A DNA stretch of 64,000 nt from Trueperaceae bacterium (lineage in GTDB: Bacteria > Deinococcota > Deinococci > Deinococcales > Trueperaceae): NCBI GenBank assembly GCA_011389865.1, contig JAABTL010000008.1:31952-95951 (forward strand). Direction: 5' to 3'. The position numbers and the translations under genes are program-made. Below the pieces are notes generated by a model. The model did not search any database. It saw only the letters and a list, made by a program, of their open reading frames with translations, and was not told where the DNA came from. Shown in pieces: positions 44,089-51,797 of this stretch; position 1 is the first letter of the stretch; every line of letters starts with the position of its first letter.

Positions 44089-44958
44089 TCAACCCCGCTT
44101 GTCGACCGCCAACACGGCGCCCATGGCGGTCGCGCGGGCGCCGTCGGCCGGCACCACGAAGCGCGGCCGGTGGTAGAGGCCGGCCACCGCGTCGAAGACG
44201 GCGTGCACGGGCGCGAGCTGCGCCAGGCGGCCGGTCGCGACCACGTCCGCCAGGTCGTGGGCGCGGGCGGCGTTGATCGCCAGGAGGGCGATCACCTGGG
44301 CGACCATGGCGACGAGGCCGGCCGCCAGGTCGGCGGCAGCCGGCGGCTCCGTGAGGTCGGCCAGGCGGCCCAGGTTGACGGCGGTGGCCTCCGGCGGCAG
44401 GTCGCCGACGCCGCCGCCGAGCACCTCGCCGAGGGTGGTGTCGACGCCGCCGGCGTCGCCGGTCGCGGCCAGGTCGGCCAGCGCCTGGGGGTCGCGCTCG
44501 CCGAGGAGCGCCTGGCCGAGGCCCACCAGGGTGCCGCCGCCGACCGCGGTGCCGCTGACGTGCCGGTAGGTCCCCAGGTCGCGGTCGGCCATGACCATGG
44601 CCGTGCCGGTGCCGCACGAGACCACCAGGGCGCGGCGCACGCCCGCGAGCGCGAGGCCGCCGCGCCCGATCGCCTCGGGCTCCGGCACCTTGACCAGGGG
44701 GACCCCGGACCAGGTGTCGGGGAGCGTCCTGGAGCGCCCGCCGGTGACCGCCAGCCGCGCGACCTCGTCGACCTGGACGCCGAGCTCGCGGAGCGCCCGG
44801 TCCAGCACGGCGGTGTCGGCCGGCCCGGGGCGCTGCAGCGTGGCGTGCCGCAGCGGTTCACCGAGCGGTGCGCCGGCCGGGCCCGGCCACGCGACGGCGT
44901 CGGTGGTCGTCAGGCCGAAGTCGAGGCCGATCCGCAGGCGCGACCCGCCGGCACTCAC
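44089..44958 (-). CDS. coaW: type II pantothenate kinase (Fumble family)
   Basis: 289 aa. First step of coenzyme A synthesis, ATP-dependent phosphorylation of pantothenate. ASKHA fold: N-terminal [16 protein letters not shown] phosphate loop, [12 protein letters not shown] adenosine motif, and [19 protein letters not shown], the type II PanK hallmark. Type II enzymes are typically insensitive to CoA feedback. Overlaps the msrA stop/start by four bases (ATGA), so it is translated with msrA. Confidence 0.88.
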   Translation of the reverse strand: MSAGGSRLRIGLDFGLTTTDAVAWPGPAGAPLGEPLRHATLQRPGPADTAVLDRALRELGVQVDEVARLAVTGGRSRTLPDTWSGVPLVKVPEPEAIGRGGLALAGVRRALVVSCGTGTAMVMADRDLGTYRHVSGTAVGGGTLVGLGQALLGERDPQALADLAATGDAGGVDTTLGEVLGGGVGDLPPEATAVNLGRLADLTEPPAAADLAAGLVAMVAQVIALLAINAARAHDLADVVATGRLAQLAPVHAVFDAVAGLYHRPRFVVPADGARATAMGAVLAVDKRG

Positions 44959-45542
44959 GCCGCCCCGCGCAGCCGGTGGGCGAAGCGCTGGCGCAGCTTG
45001 CCGAGCTTGGGGGCGATGACCGCCGCGCAGTAGCCCGCTCTGGGGTGGGCGCGGTAGTAGCCCTGGTGGTAGTCCTCGGCCGGGTACCAGACGCCCGCGG
45101 GACCCTGGCCCTCGAGCTCGACCACCTCGGTGACGATCGGCGCGGCGAACACCCCCTCGCGCTCGAGCTCGGCGATCAGCCCGCGCGCCGCGTCCGCCTG
45201 CGCTGCGTCGTGGGCGAACACCGCCGAGCGGTACTGGCTGCCGACGTCGTGACCTTGGCGGTCGCGGGTGGTGGGGTCGTGGGTGCCGAAGAACACCTCG
45301 AGCAGCGCGCGGTAGGGGAGGACCGCGGGGTCGAAGGTGATGCGCACGGCCTCGGCGTGGCCGGTGTCACCGTCGCACACGCGCTCGTAGCTGGGGTTCG
45401 GCAGGTGGCCGCCGATGTAGCCGCTCTCGACGGCGGTCACGCCGGCGACGTGCTCGAACACGGCCTCGGTGCACCAGAAGCAGCCGCCGGCGACGGTGGC
45501 CTGGGCGAGCGTTCCGGGCGGGTGGTGGGCGTCGTGGTCCAT
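44955..45542 (-). CDS. msrA: peptide methionine sulfoxide reductase A
   Basis: 195 aa. Reduces methionine-S-sulfoxide in proteins. Active site GGCFWC with catalytic Cys21; Cys24 is unusual company for the common GCFWG and occurs in MsrA forms using an adjacent thiol. SGYIGG and YHQGYY substrate motifs are present. Cytoplasmic. TAGCAT six bases before the ATG: leaderless. Confidence 0.96.
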   Translation of the reverse strand: MDHDAHHPPGTLAQATVAGGCFWCTEAVFEHVAGVTAVESGYIGGHLPNPSYERVCDGDTGHAEAVRITFDPAVLPYRALLEVFFGTHDPTTRDRQGHDVGSQYRSAVFAHDAAQADAARGLIAELEREGVFAAPIVTEVVELEGQGPAGVWYPAEDYHQGYYRAHPRAGYCAAVIAPKLGKLRQRFAHRLRGAA

Positions 45543-45548
45543 GCGGGC

Positions 45549-45554
45549 ATGCTA
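45549..45554 (-). promoter_or_regulatory. leaderless -10 element for msrA-coaW (TAGCAT)
   Basis: Minus-strand TAGCAT, six bases, ATG. Confidence 0.58.
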
Positions 45555-45610
45555 CGGGTTGCGGCTGCGACGTTCCGTCGGCGGGCCCACCGGCGGCGGG
45601 CGCGGGGCCG

Positions 45611-45693
45611 GGCGACGGCGGGTCGCCTGCCCGGCGACCGCAGGTCGCCATCCCGGCGACCACAGGTCGCCATCCCGGCGACCGCAGGTCGCC
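45611..45693. repeat. array of four 22-bp hairpin units
   Basis: GGCGACC-GCA-GGTCGCC stems begin at 45611, 45633, 45655 and 45677, an exact 22-bp period; unit 1 is degenerate (GGCGACGGCGGGTCGCC) and unit 3 has ACA in its loop. Linkers are mostly ATCCC. Located in the 120-bp gap downstream of the serine-hydrolase-like gene and upstream of msrA, both on the minus strand. Confidence 0.85.
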
Positions 45694-45710
45694 GGGCCCG
45701 GTCGGGCCGC

Positions 45711-47591
45711 TCAGCCGAGCCAGCGCGCGACGATCGCGGCGGGCGACCACAGCTGCCACACCCAGCCCTGCAGCCAGGTGGCGACGAACGCGAGGTTCGC
45801 CAGCGCGTGCCACGCCCAGCGCCAGCCGGCGCTCGGGTGCGTGACCGCTGCCAGCAGCGTGCGCAGCAGGGTGATGGCGAGGAGGAGCGCCAGCGGCACG
45901 GCCGCGGCGTGGAGCCACGGTAGCGCGTCCGCCAACGGCGCCGGCGAGATCGGTGCCGCCGCCTGCGACCGCGCCGCGGCCGCGAGGGTCGCGACGCCGG
46001 CGGCGAGCGCGAGCGTCAGGGCGGCGTTGACGCGCGAGTGGACGCGCAGATGCCGGAGGGCGCGGCCCAGCGTGCCCTGGGCGCTGCGGTCCCACGCCCG
46101 AGGCTCGCGCCGCCGCCAGCGCAGGACGGCGCCGAGCGGCCAGCTGGCGAGAACGATGATCGCCGCCGCGATGCCGGCCGCCCAGGACGCGAGCCCGACG
46201 TCGCGGCGCTCGAGCGGCGCGACGCGCTCCAGCGCGAGGGTGGATCCGAGGTGCAGCAAGAGGCGCGGTCCGCCCTCGCCGTCGTGGGTGGACACCAGCG
46301 GCGCGCCGTCGCGCGTGCTGCGCCACACGCCGTCCTGTGCGCGGGTGAAGGTGATCGGCTCGGCGACCGCCGCGGGCGGGATCAGGTGGACGGCGCCGCC
46401 CGCGGCCTCGGTGGCGCCTTCGGTGGGGCCCGCGACGGCGCCGCTGGCGGCGCGCAGCGCGAAGATCGGCTGCAGCGCCGCGAGCGCGCGATCGGGGTGG
46501 GTGGTGGGGTAGCGGGCGACGCGGTAGTCGCCGGGCGACGGCGGGTTGGCCGCGGCGGTCACCGCCGGCCACGGCCGCTCCGGGGCCGCCGGGTCGTGGG
46601 CGTCGCCCAGCAGGGCCAAGAGGATGGCCTCGAGCAGCGCGCCCCGCGCGTCGCGGGCGCCCGAGGCCGCGACCAGCGGATCCCCGGTCGGCTGCGCCTC
46701 GGCGTTGAGGTAGACGAACAGCGCCAGCGCGACCTCGGGCAGCACGACGAGCGACGTTCGCGCCCCGGGAGGGTCGCCGTCGCGCCGCAGGATGGGCCGC
46801 CCGGCGAGGACCGACGCCGCGAAGCCGGGCGTGCGGCCCGGCATGGCGGGGTGGTCGCGCACGACGTCGGCGAGCAGGGCGTCACGCACCCCGCCGGCGA
46901 GCGCCGCCGGCGGTTCGGGGTCGGTCAGCGCCTGCGCGAAGGCCATGAGGTCGTGCGCGCTCGCCCGCAGCCGGTCGGCCAGCGGTGCCGAGGCGTCGAT
47001 CGCGGCCGGGGTGGTCGTCGCCGAGATCGGCTCGAGCACGCCACCGCGGAGGCCGTGGGGCGGGAGCGTGGCCGCCTCGAACTCGGCGTCTGCCCGCAGG
47101 CGTGCGCTCGCGTGCCGCATGCCGAGCGGTGCGAAGACCAGCGTGCGGTAGGCCTCGTCGTCCTCGGGGGCGGCGCCGGCCGACAGCTCGCCGACCGCCG
47201 TCAGGGTGTGACCCAACGCGCCGAGCCACAGCGGGTCGTCGAGCGACGCGGGCGGCCCGCCCGGCGTGCGCGAGCCGTAGGCCTCGAGGAAGATGGTCTG
47301 GCCCTGCAGCGCGACGCCGACGACGAGGGCCGGAGCGCGGGTCGCGCCCAGGACCTCGAGCGCGACCTGGTCGAGCTGGAAGCGGAGCGCCATGCGCGCC
47401 AGCGTGGCCGGGTCGAGCTCCTCGGCCTCCAGCGCCCTGGGGGTGAGGTCGGGTGTCGCCAGCGGTGGCGGCAGCGAACCCGGGGGGCCGCCGTCGGGCG
47501 CTGGCTGCGCCGTGGCGACGGCGATCACTAAGGCGAGCGCCAGCGCCTTGAGGCGGTGTCGGGCCGTGCCGCCGACGGACGTGAGGGCCAT
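45711..47591 (-). CDS. serine-hydrolase-fold (beta-lactamase-related) protein lacking catalytic residues
   Basis: 626 aa. Signal peptide about 1-28. Residues 60-400 follow the class C beta-lactamase/DD-peptidase-like layout (VGVALQGQTIFLEAYGSRTP, then VFAPLGMRHAS, and a late LVVLPEVALALFVYLNAEA). The SxxK box (normally in FRIGSVTK) is LWLGALGH at 121-128, so both the nucleophile Ser and the Lys are gone, and no YxN is evident. After about 480 come three to four TM helices interspersed with basic stretches. A pseudo-enzyme, perhaps a binding or signalling protein. TAGCGT lies seven bases before the ATG. Confidence 0.72.
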   Translation of the reverse strand: MALTSVGGTARHRLKALALALVIAVATAQPAPDGGPPGSLPPPLATPDLTPRALEAEELDPATLARMALRFQLDQVALEVLGATRAPALVVGVALQGQTIFLEAYGSRTPGGPPASLDDPLWLGALGHTLTAVGELSAGAAPEDDEAYRTLVFAPLGMRHASARLRADAEFEAATLPPHGLRGGVLEPISATTTPAAIDASAPLADRLRASAHDLMAFAQALTDPEPPAALAGGVRDALLADVVRDHPAMPGRTPGFAASVLAGRPILRRDGDPPGARTSLVVLPEVALALFVYLNAEAQPTGDPLVAASGARDARGALLEAILLALLGDAHDPAAPERPWPAVTAAANPPSPGDYRVARYPTTHPDRALAALQPIFALRAASGAVAGPTEGATEAAGGAVHLIPPAAVAEPITFTRAQDGVWRSTRDGAPLVSTHDGEGGPRLLLHLGSTLALERVAPLERRDVGLASWAAGIAAAIIVLASWPLGAVLRWRRREPRAWDRSAQGTLGRALRHLRVHSRVNAALTLALAAGVATLAAAARSQAAAPISPAPLADALPWLHAAAVPLALLLAITLLRTLLAAVTHPSAGWRWAWHALANLAFVATWLQGWVWQLWSPAAIVARWLG

Positions 47592-47598
47592 GGATGCG

Positions 47599-47604
47599 AC
47601 GCTA
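47599..47604 (-). promoter_or_regulatory. leaderless -10 element (TAGCGT)
   Basis: Minus-strand TAGCGT, seven bases, ATG of the serine-hydrolase-like gene. Confidence 0.5.
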
Positions 47605-47613
47605 GCATGCGTG

Positions 47614-48168
47614 CTACCGGGCCCACGGCGCGCCCGCCGCGATCGTGCGCCCGTGCGCCTCGCAGTCGGGGTCGTGGGCGCCGGGCAGCCAGCCGGTCGA
47701 GACGAGGAACTCGCGGGTGATCTCGCCGCCGGTGAACACGAACGTGCGCCGGAAGAGCTTCTGCCAGGCCGTCAGCGGCTGTGGGTGGTGCGCCGCGAGC
47801 CACGCGCGCAGGCTGCCGTACTCGGCCTGCAGGGCGCGGATGCGGCGGGCGTTCTCGATGGCGGCGGCGATCTTGGCGCGGTTGCGCACGATGCCCGCGT
47901 CCCCGAGCAGGCGGGCCACGTCGGCGTCGCCGTAGGCGGCGACCTTGGCCAGGTCGAACCCGTCGAAGGCGCGTTCGAACGCCTCCGCCTTGCGCAGGAT
48001 GGTCGCCCACGAGAGGCCGGCCTGGAAGATCTCCAGCAGGAGCCGGCCGAACAGGGCGTCGTCGGTGTCGAGCGGGAAGCCGTACTGCTCGTCGTGGTAC
48101 GTGCGGTGAGGCGCGGGGAGCCCGCGCCTCACCGCCTGGCAGTAACTGGTGGGGGTCGCGTCGGCCAT
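47614..48168 (-). CDS. tag: DNA-3-methyladenine glycosylase I
   Basis: 184 aa, E. coli Tag being 187. Base-excision repair of 3-methyladenine. Matches include YHDEQYGFPL, LLLEIFQAGLSWATIL (the HhH-family core), and DPDCEAH near the C-terminus. The Cys/His zinc-snap can be seen as Cys10 with the late HDPDC pair, as in E. coli (Cys4, His17, His175, Cys179). TAGCCT five bases before the ATG overlaps the uxaC stop, so it can be transcribed separately from the hexuronate operon. Confidence 0.92.
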   Translation of the reverse strand: MADATPTSYCQAVRRGLPAPHRTYHDEQYGFPLDTDDALFGRLLLEIFQAGLSWATILRKAEAFERAFDGFDLAKVAAYGDADVARLLGDAGIVRNRAKIAAAIENARRIRALQAEYGSLRAWLAAHHPQPLTAWQKLFRRTFVFTGGEITREFLVSTGWLPGAHDPDCEAHGRTIAAGAPWAR

Positions 48169-48173
48169 GCCCG

Positions 48174-48179
48174 AGGCTA
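48174..48179 (-). promoter_or_regulatory. leaderless -10 element for tag (TAGCCT) overlapping uxaC stop
   Basis: The uxaC TAG codon provides the first three bases of the hexamer; five bases separate it from the tag ATG. Confidence 0.5.
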
Positions 48180-49610
48180 CGCCGCGGTGGGCGTCGCCCC
48201 TTCGAGCCGGTAGGTCGTTCGCGCCAGGTCGTAGGCCAGGGCCCGGGCGAGCTCGGGCGCGACGTCCTCGTCGATCAGCCCCCGCAGCACGCGCCCGGCG
48301 AGCCAGTTGGCGCTGACGCGGCGCCACACGTCGTGGCGCGCGCGGATCGACGGGTAGGCGCGGGTGTCGTCGTTGAAGCCGGCCAGGTTGTACACGCCGG
48401 CGGTCTCGACGACGGCGTCGAGGAAGCGCTCCATCCCCAGCACCGAATCGAAGAACCACCACGGCGGCCCGAGCCGCAGCGCCGGGTAGTGGCCGGCCAG
48501 CGGCGCGAGCTCGCGGCCGAGGGTGCTCTCGTCGAGCGTGAACAGCACCAGGCGGTAGTTCGGGTGCGCGCCGAAGGCGTTGAGCAGCGGGCGCAGGGCG
48601 CGGGTCCACTCGGTGGCGACCGGGATGTCACAGCCCACGTCGGGGCCGAAGCGGCGGTACACGGCGTCATGGTGGTTGCGCAGCGAGCCGACGTGCAGCT
48701 GCATCACGAGGCCGTCGTCGGCGCTCATGCGCGCCATCTCGAAGAGCATGTGCGACGCGAAGCGGCGGCGCTCGTCCGGCGAGCCCTCGCCGCGGTGCAG
48801 ACGGTCGTAGAGGCGCGCGGCCTCGCCCTCGTCGAGTCCCTCGACCTCGGCCGTCAGGGCGGCGTGGTCGGTCGCGGTGGCGCCGGCGGCACGGAACGCC
48901 TCGCGCCGGGCGCGCAGCGCGCGCAGGTAGCCGGCGTAGTCGTCGACGCCCTCGCCGCTGCGCTCGGCGAGCAGCGCGACGGACGGTACCCAGTCGTCGC
49001 GTGAGGGGTCGATCACGGCGTCGGGGCGGAAGGTCGGCCGCACCGGCAGGCCCTCCGCCTGCAGCCGCTCGTGGGTGTCGAGCGCGTCGGTGGCGGCGTC
49101 GGTCGTGGACAGGACCTCGATGCCGAGCCGCGCGAAGAGCGCGCGCGGCCGGTAATCGGGGAGCGCGAGGCGCTCCACCAGGTGGTCGTACAGCGCGTCG
49201 GCGTTGGCTGCCGAGGGTCGCTCCTCGACCCCGAAGAGCTCGACCAGCTCGTGCTTGAGCCACAGGCCCGTCGGGGTGCCGGCGAACAGGTGGAAGTGGG
49301 CGCAGAAACGCCGCCAGATCGCCCGCGGGTCGGTCTCGCTCGTCCCGCCGTCACGCCGCGCGAGACCGAGGTCCTCCATCGGCACGCCCTGGCTGTAGAG
49401 CATCCGCACGACGTAGTGGTCGGGCACGACGAGCATGCTGGCGGGGTCGCCTAGCGGCGCGTCGTCGGCGATCAGCGACGGCGCGACGTGCCCGTGCGGA
49501 CACACCAGCGGCAGGTCTGCCACGCCCTGGTACAGCCGGCGCGCGAGGTCGCGCTGGCGCGGCTCGGGATCGAAGCAGCGGTCGGGGTCGAGGGTCCAGC
49601 GGGCGTTCAT
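48177..49610 (-). CDS. uxaC: glucuronate (hexuronate) isomerase
   Basis: 477 aa, usual length. Converts D-glucuronate to D-fructuronate and D-galacturonate to D-tagaturonate. TIM-barrel amidohydrolase relative; the N-terminal metal motif is CPHGHV. Supporting strings: DHYVVRMLYSQGVP, HFHLFAGTPTGLWLKHELVELFG, MQLHVGSLRNHHDAVYRRFG and GFNDDTRAYPSIRARHDVWRR. Last gene of the lacI-uxaE-SDR-larA-uxaC unit, 61 bp after larA with hairpins in the gap. Confidence 0.94.
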   Translation of the reverse strand: MNARWTLDPDRCFDPEPRQRDLARRLYQGVADLPLVCPHGHVAPSLIADDAPLGDPASMLVVPDHYVVRMLYSQGVPMEDLGLARRDGGTSETDPRAIWRRFCAHFHLFAGTPTGLWLKHELVELFGVEERPSAANADALYDHLVERLALPDYRPRALFARLGIEVLSTTDAATDALDTHERLQAEGLPVRPTFRPDAVIDPSRDDWVPSVALLAERSGEGVDDYAGYLRALRARREAFRAAGATATDHAALTAEVEGLDEGEAARLYDRLHRGEGSPDERRRFASHMLFEMARMSADDGLVMQLHVGSLRNHHDAVYRRFGPDVGCDIPVATEWTRALRPLLNAFGAHPNYRLVLFTLDESTLGRELAPLAGHYPALRLGPPWWFFDSVLGMERFLDAVVETAGVYNLAGFNDDTRAYPSIRARHDVWRRVSANWLAGRVLRGLIDEDVAPELARALAYDLARTTYRLEGATPTAA

Positions 49611-49624
49611 GGGGCCTCCTCATG

Positions 49625-49667
49625 GCGTCGCGCGTGCGCGACGCAGGTGCGCGCCGTAGGCGCGCAC
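49625..49667. repeat. double hairpin between larA-like gene and uxaC
   Basis: GCGTCGCGC-GT-GCGCGACGC (49625-49644) followed by GTGCGCGCC-GTA-GGCGCGCAC (49647-49667). Shares a 15-base identity with an intergenic site near 62.4 kb. Likely reduces or tunes uxaC expression in the operon. Confidence 0.72.
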
Positions 49668-49671
49668 ACCA

Positions 49672-50988
49672 CTACAGCGTCTCCCGCGGCGCGCGGTAGA
49701 GCCGTTCGCCGGCCTTGCGCACCAACAGCACGCCCTCGTCCTCGCGGTCGGCCCACGCCTCGACGTCGACCGTGGCGGGGTCGAGGTAGCCGAGGTTGAG
49801 CCGGGCGCAGGTGTCGGCGTCGATCCGGCTGGCGAGGGTGACGCGCACGCGGGGCTCCTCCTCGCCGTCCACCCAGCGGCCGGCGCCACGCACGTGCGTC
49901 GAGTGCGCCAGCACGCCCAGCGGCACATGGGCGAAGCGGTCCCACTGGTGCAGGAAGTAGGGCAGCGAGTGGTAGCCGATCTCCTCGATCCAGCGGCCGT
50001 GCACGCGGCTGATCGTGTCGAGGTGGGGCGCGAAGATGATCAGTTCGGCGCCCGGCGCCAGCGCCGGTTCGAGCTTGTACATCGCCTTGCCCGCCGTCCA
50101 CAGCTCGTCGTACATCGCGGGCGCGCAGGCGAGCACCCGCCGCATGGGGCGCTCGAGGTGCGTGATCTGGCGGCTGCGGGAGAGCTCGGCGGCCTCGCGC
50201 CAGGCGGCGATGGCGTCGCCGACGGTGACGGCCGCGAGCTCGTGGCCCTCGACGGTCAGCGCCACCAGGGTGGTGGGCGTCGCGACGAGCTCGGCGGCGG
50301 CGTGGATCATCGCGCGCACCGGCGTGTCGGCCACGCCGATCGTGTCGATGACCCCCGTGAGGGCGCCGAGCCAGTGGGTCACGTTGATCATGTCCGCGCC
50401 GGACACGCCCGGGAAGAAGTACTTGGCGCCGCCGGAGAAGCCGACGACCTCGTGCGGGAAGGTGGGCCCGAGGATGACGACGTGGTCGGCCTCGGGCACC
50501 GCGCGGTTGATCAGGACGTCGACGTCGCCGCCGAGCGTCGGGTGCCACACGTCGCCGGCGATCGCCTGGACGCGCGCCTGCGGCAGCCGTCCGAGCGAGA
50601 CGAGCGTGCCGGGCTCGCCCCAGCCGTGGTTGACGATGCGCACGTGGTGGTAGCGGCCGGCGCGCTCGTCGGGCGTGATGCCGACGAGGCGCAGCAGCCG
50701 TTCCTCGTCGAGCGGCGGGTGGGTGCCGAGCGCGACCATGAAGGTGAGCTCGGCGGCGCCCTCCAGCAGCTCGACGACGTCGCGGAAGAGCGCCGGCAGC
50801 GGCAGGCTGCGGGTGTGGTCGGGGATGAGGACGAGCAGCCGCTGGCCCGCCCAGTCGCCGGCGAGCCCGGCCTCGAGCGCGCGGCGCACCTCGGTCCAGG
50901 CGAGCGTCTGGCCGGCCGGGGCGACGGCGCGGGCGCGCACGCCGGACGCAGCGTTCCCACGCCCCCGAAGGTGCGCCTTCGGGGTCAT
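49672..50988 (-). CDS. LarA-family nickel-pincer racemase/epimerase homologue
   Basis: 438 aa. All four key residues of lactate racemase LarA can be aligned by spacing: His90 (ALGTH; His108 in LarA), His179 (PTFPHEVVGF; His174), Lys189 (SGGAKYFFPG; Lys184, which binds the NPN cofactor) and His205 (INVTHW; His200). PDHTRSLP near 57 is the family N-terminal motif. LarA homologues also include aldonate C2-epimerases, and the setting in a hexuronate operon points to a sugar acid rather than lactate. Its ATG overlaps the SDR stop (ATGA). The NPN cofactor genes larB, larC and larE are not in this window. Confidence 0.9.
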   Translation of the reverse strand: MTPKAHLRGRGNAASGVRARAVAPAGQTLAWTEVRRALEAGLAGDWAGQRLLVLIPDHTRSLPLPALFRDVVELLEGAAELTFMVALGTHPPLDEERLLRLVGITPDERAGRYHHVRIVNHGWGEPGTLVSLGRLPQARVQAIAGDVWHPTLGGDVDVLINRAVPEADHVVILGPTFPHEVVGFSGGAKYFFPGVSGADMINVTHWLGALTGVIDTIGVADTPVRAMIHAAAELVATPTTLVALTVEGHELAAVTVGDAIAAWREAAELSRSRQITHLERPMRRVLACAPAMYDELWTAGKAMYKLEPALAPGAELIIFAPHLDTISRVHGRWIEEIGYHSLPYFLHQWDRFAHVPLGVLAHSTHVRGAGRWVDGEEEPRVRVTLASRIDADTCARLNLGYLDPATVDVEAWADREDEGVLLVRKAGERLYRAPRETL

Positions 50989-51797
50989 ACGCCCCCGAAG
51001 GCGGCGTACCCGCCGTCGACCGGCACCACGATCCCGGTGACGAAGCGCGAGGCGTCGGAGGCGAGCCACACGGCGGCGCCGACCAGGTCGTCAGGGTCGC
51101 CGAAGCGGCCCATCGGGGTGTGCTGCAGGATCGTGCGGCCGCGGTCGGTGGGCGTGCCGTCGGGCTGCAGCAAGAGGGCGCGGTTCTGCTCGCCCACGAA
51201 GAAGCCGGGCGCGAGCGCGTTGATGCGCAGGCCCTCGCCGTAGGTCTGGGCCAGGTGGACCGCCAGCCACTGCGTCAGGTTGTCGACCGCGGCCTTGGCG
51301 GCGCCGTAGCCGAGCACCCGTGTCAGCGGCTTCTGCGCCGCCATCGAGCTGACCGTGATGATCGAGCCGCGCCCGGCCGCCACCATCGCGGGGGCGAAGG
51401 CCTGGATCGACAGCAGCGTGCCGTCGAGGTTGAGCTCGACGACCTTGCGAAAGGCCTCCGGCGTGAGCCCGAAGAGGTCGCGGTCGCCGAACACGACGGC
51501 GTCGGGGCGGTTGCCGCCGGCGGCGGTGAGCAGCACGTCGCAGCGGCCCCAGGTGGCGTCGACGGTCGCCGCGGCGGCGGCCAGCGAGGCGGGGTCGAGG
51601 ACGTCGGCCGAGATGCCGATCGCCTCGAAGCCCTCGGCGCGCAGGCCCTCCGCGGCTGCGCCGACGACCTCGCCGCGGCGGGCGAGGAGCGCCACCGCCG
51701 CGCCCGCGCGCGCCAGTCCGCGGGCCATGGCCAGCCCCAGGACGCCGCCGCCGCCGGTGATCACGGCCACGCGGCCGCTCAGATCGAAGCCGTTCAC
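50985..51797 (-). CDS. SDR oxidoreductase, probable fructuronate reductase
   Basis: 270 aa. Rossmann motif TGGGGVLGLAMARGLARAG near 15-33, NxAG-like TAAGGNRPD, catalytic Ser in ITVSSM and YGAAKAA for the Tyr-x3-Lys pair. The insert with RPDAVVFGDRDLFGLTPEAF is typical of the SDR-type D-mannonate oxidoreductases (UxuB-type) of Bacillus and Thermotoga hexuronate loci. Would reduce D-fructuronate to D-mannonate with NAD(P)H. GTG start overlaps the uxaE stop by four bases, ATG of larA overlaps its stop. Confidence 0.87.
   Translation of the reverse strand: MNGFDLSGRVAVITGGGGVLGLAMARGLARAGAAVALLARRGEVVGAAAEGLRAEGFEAIGISADVLDPASLAAAAATVDATWGRCDVLLTAAGGNRPDAVVFGDRDLFGLTPEAFRKVVELNLDGTLLSIQAFAPAMVAAGRGSIITVSSMAAQKPLTRVLGYGAAKAAVDNLTQWLAVHLAQTYGEGLRINALAPGFFVGEQNRALLLQPDGTPTDRGRTILQHTPMGRFGDPDDLVGAAVWLASDASRFVTGIVVPVDGGYAAFGGV

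Noticed and set aside
45611..45693. CRISPR array
   Set aside because: Period of 22 bp, linkers nearly identical, no unique spacers and no cas genes; it is a tandem hairpin repeat.
49672..50988. Lactate racemase as the specific function of the LarA homologue
   Set aside because: The catalytic residues fit LarA chemistry, but the operon is for uronic acids and LarA homologues act on several 2-hydroxyacids.
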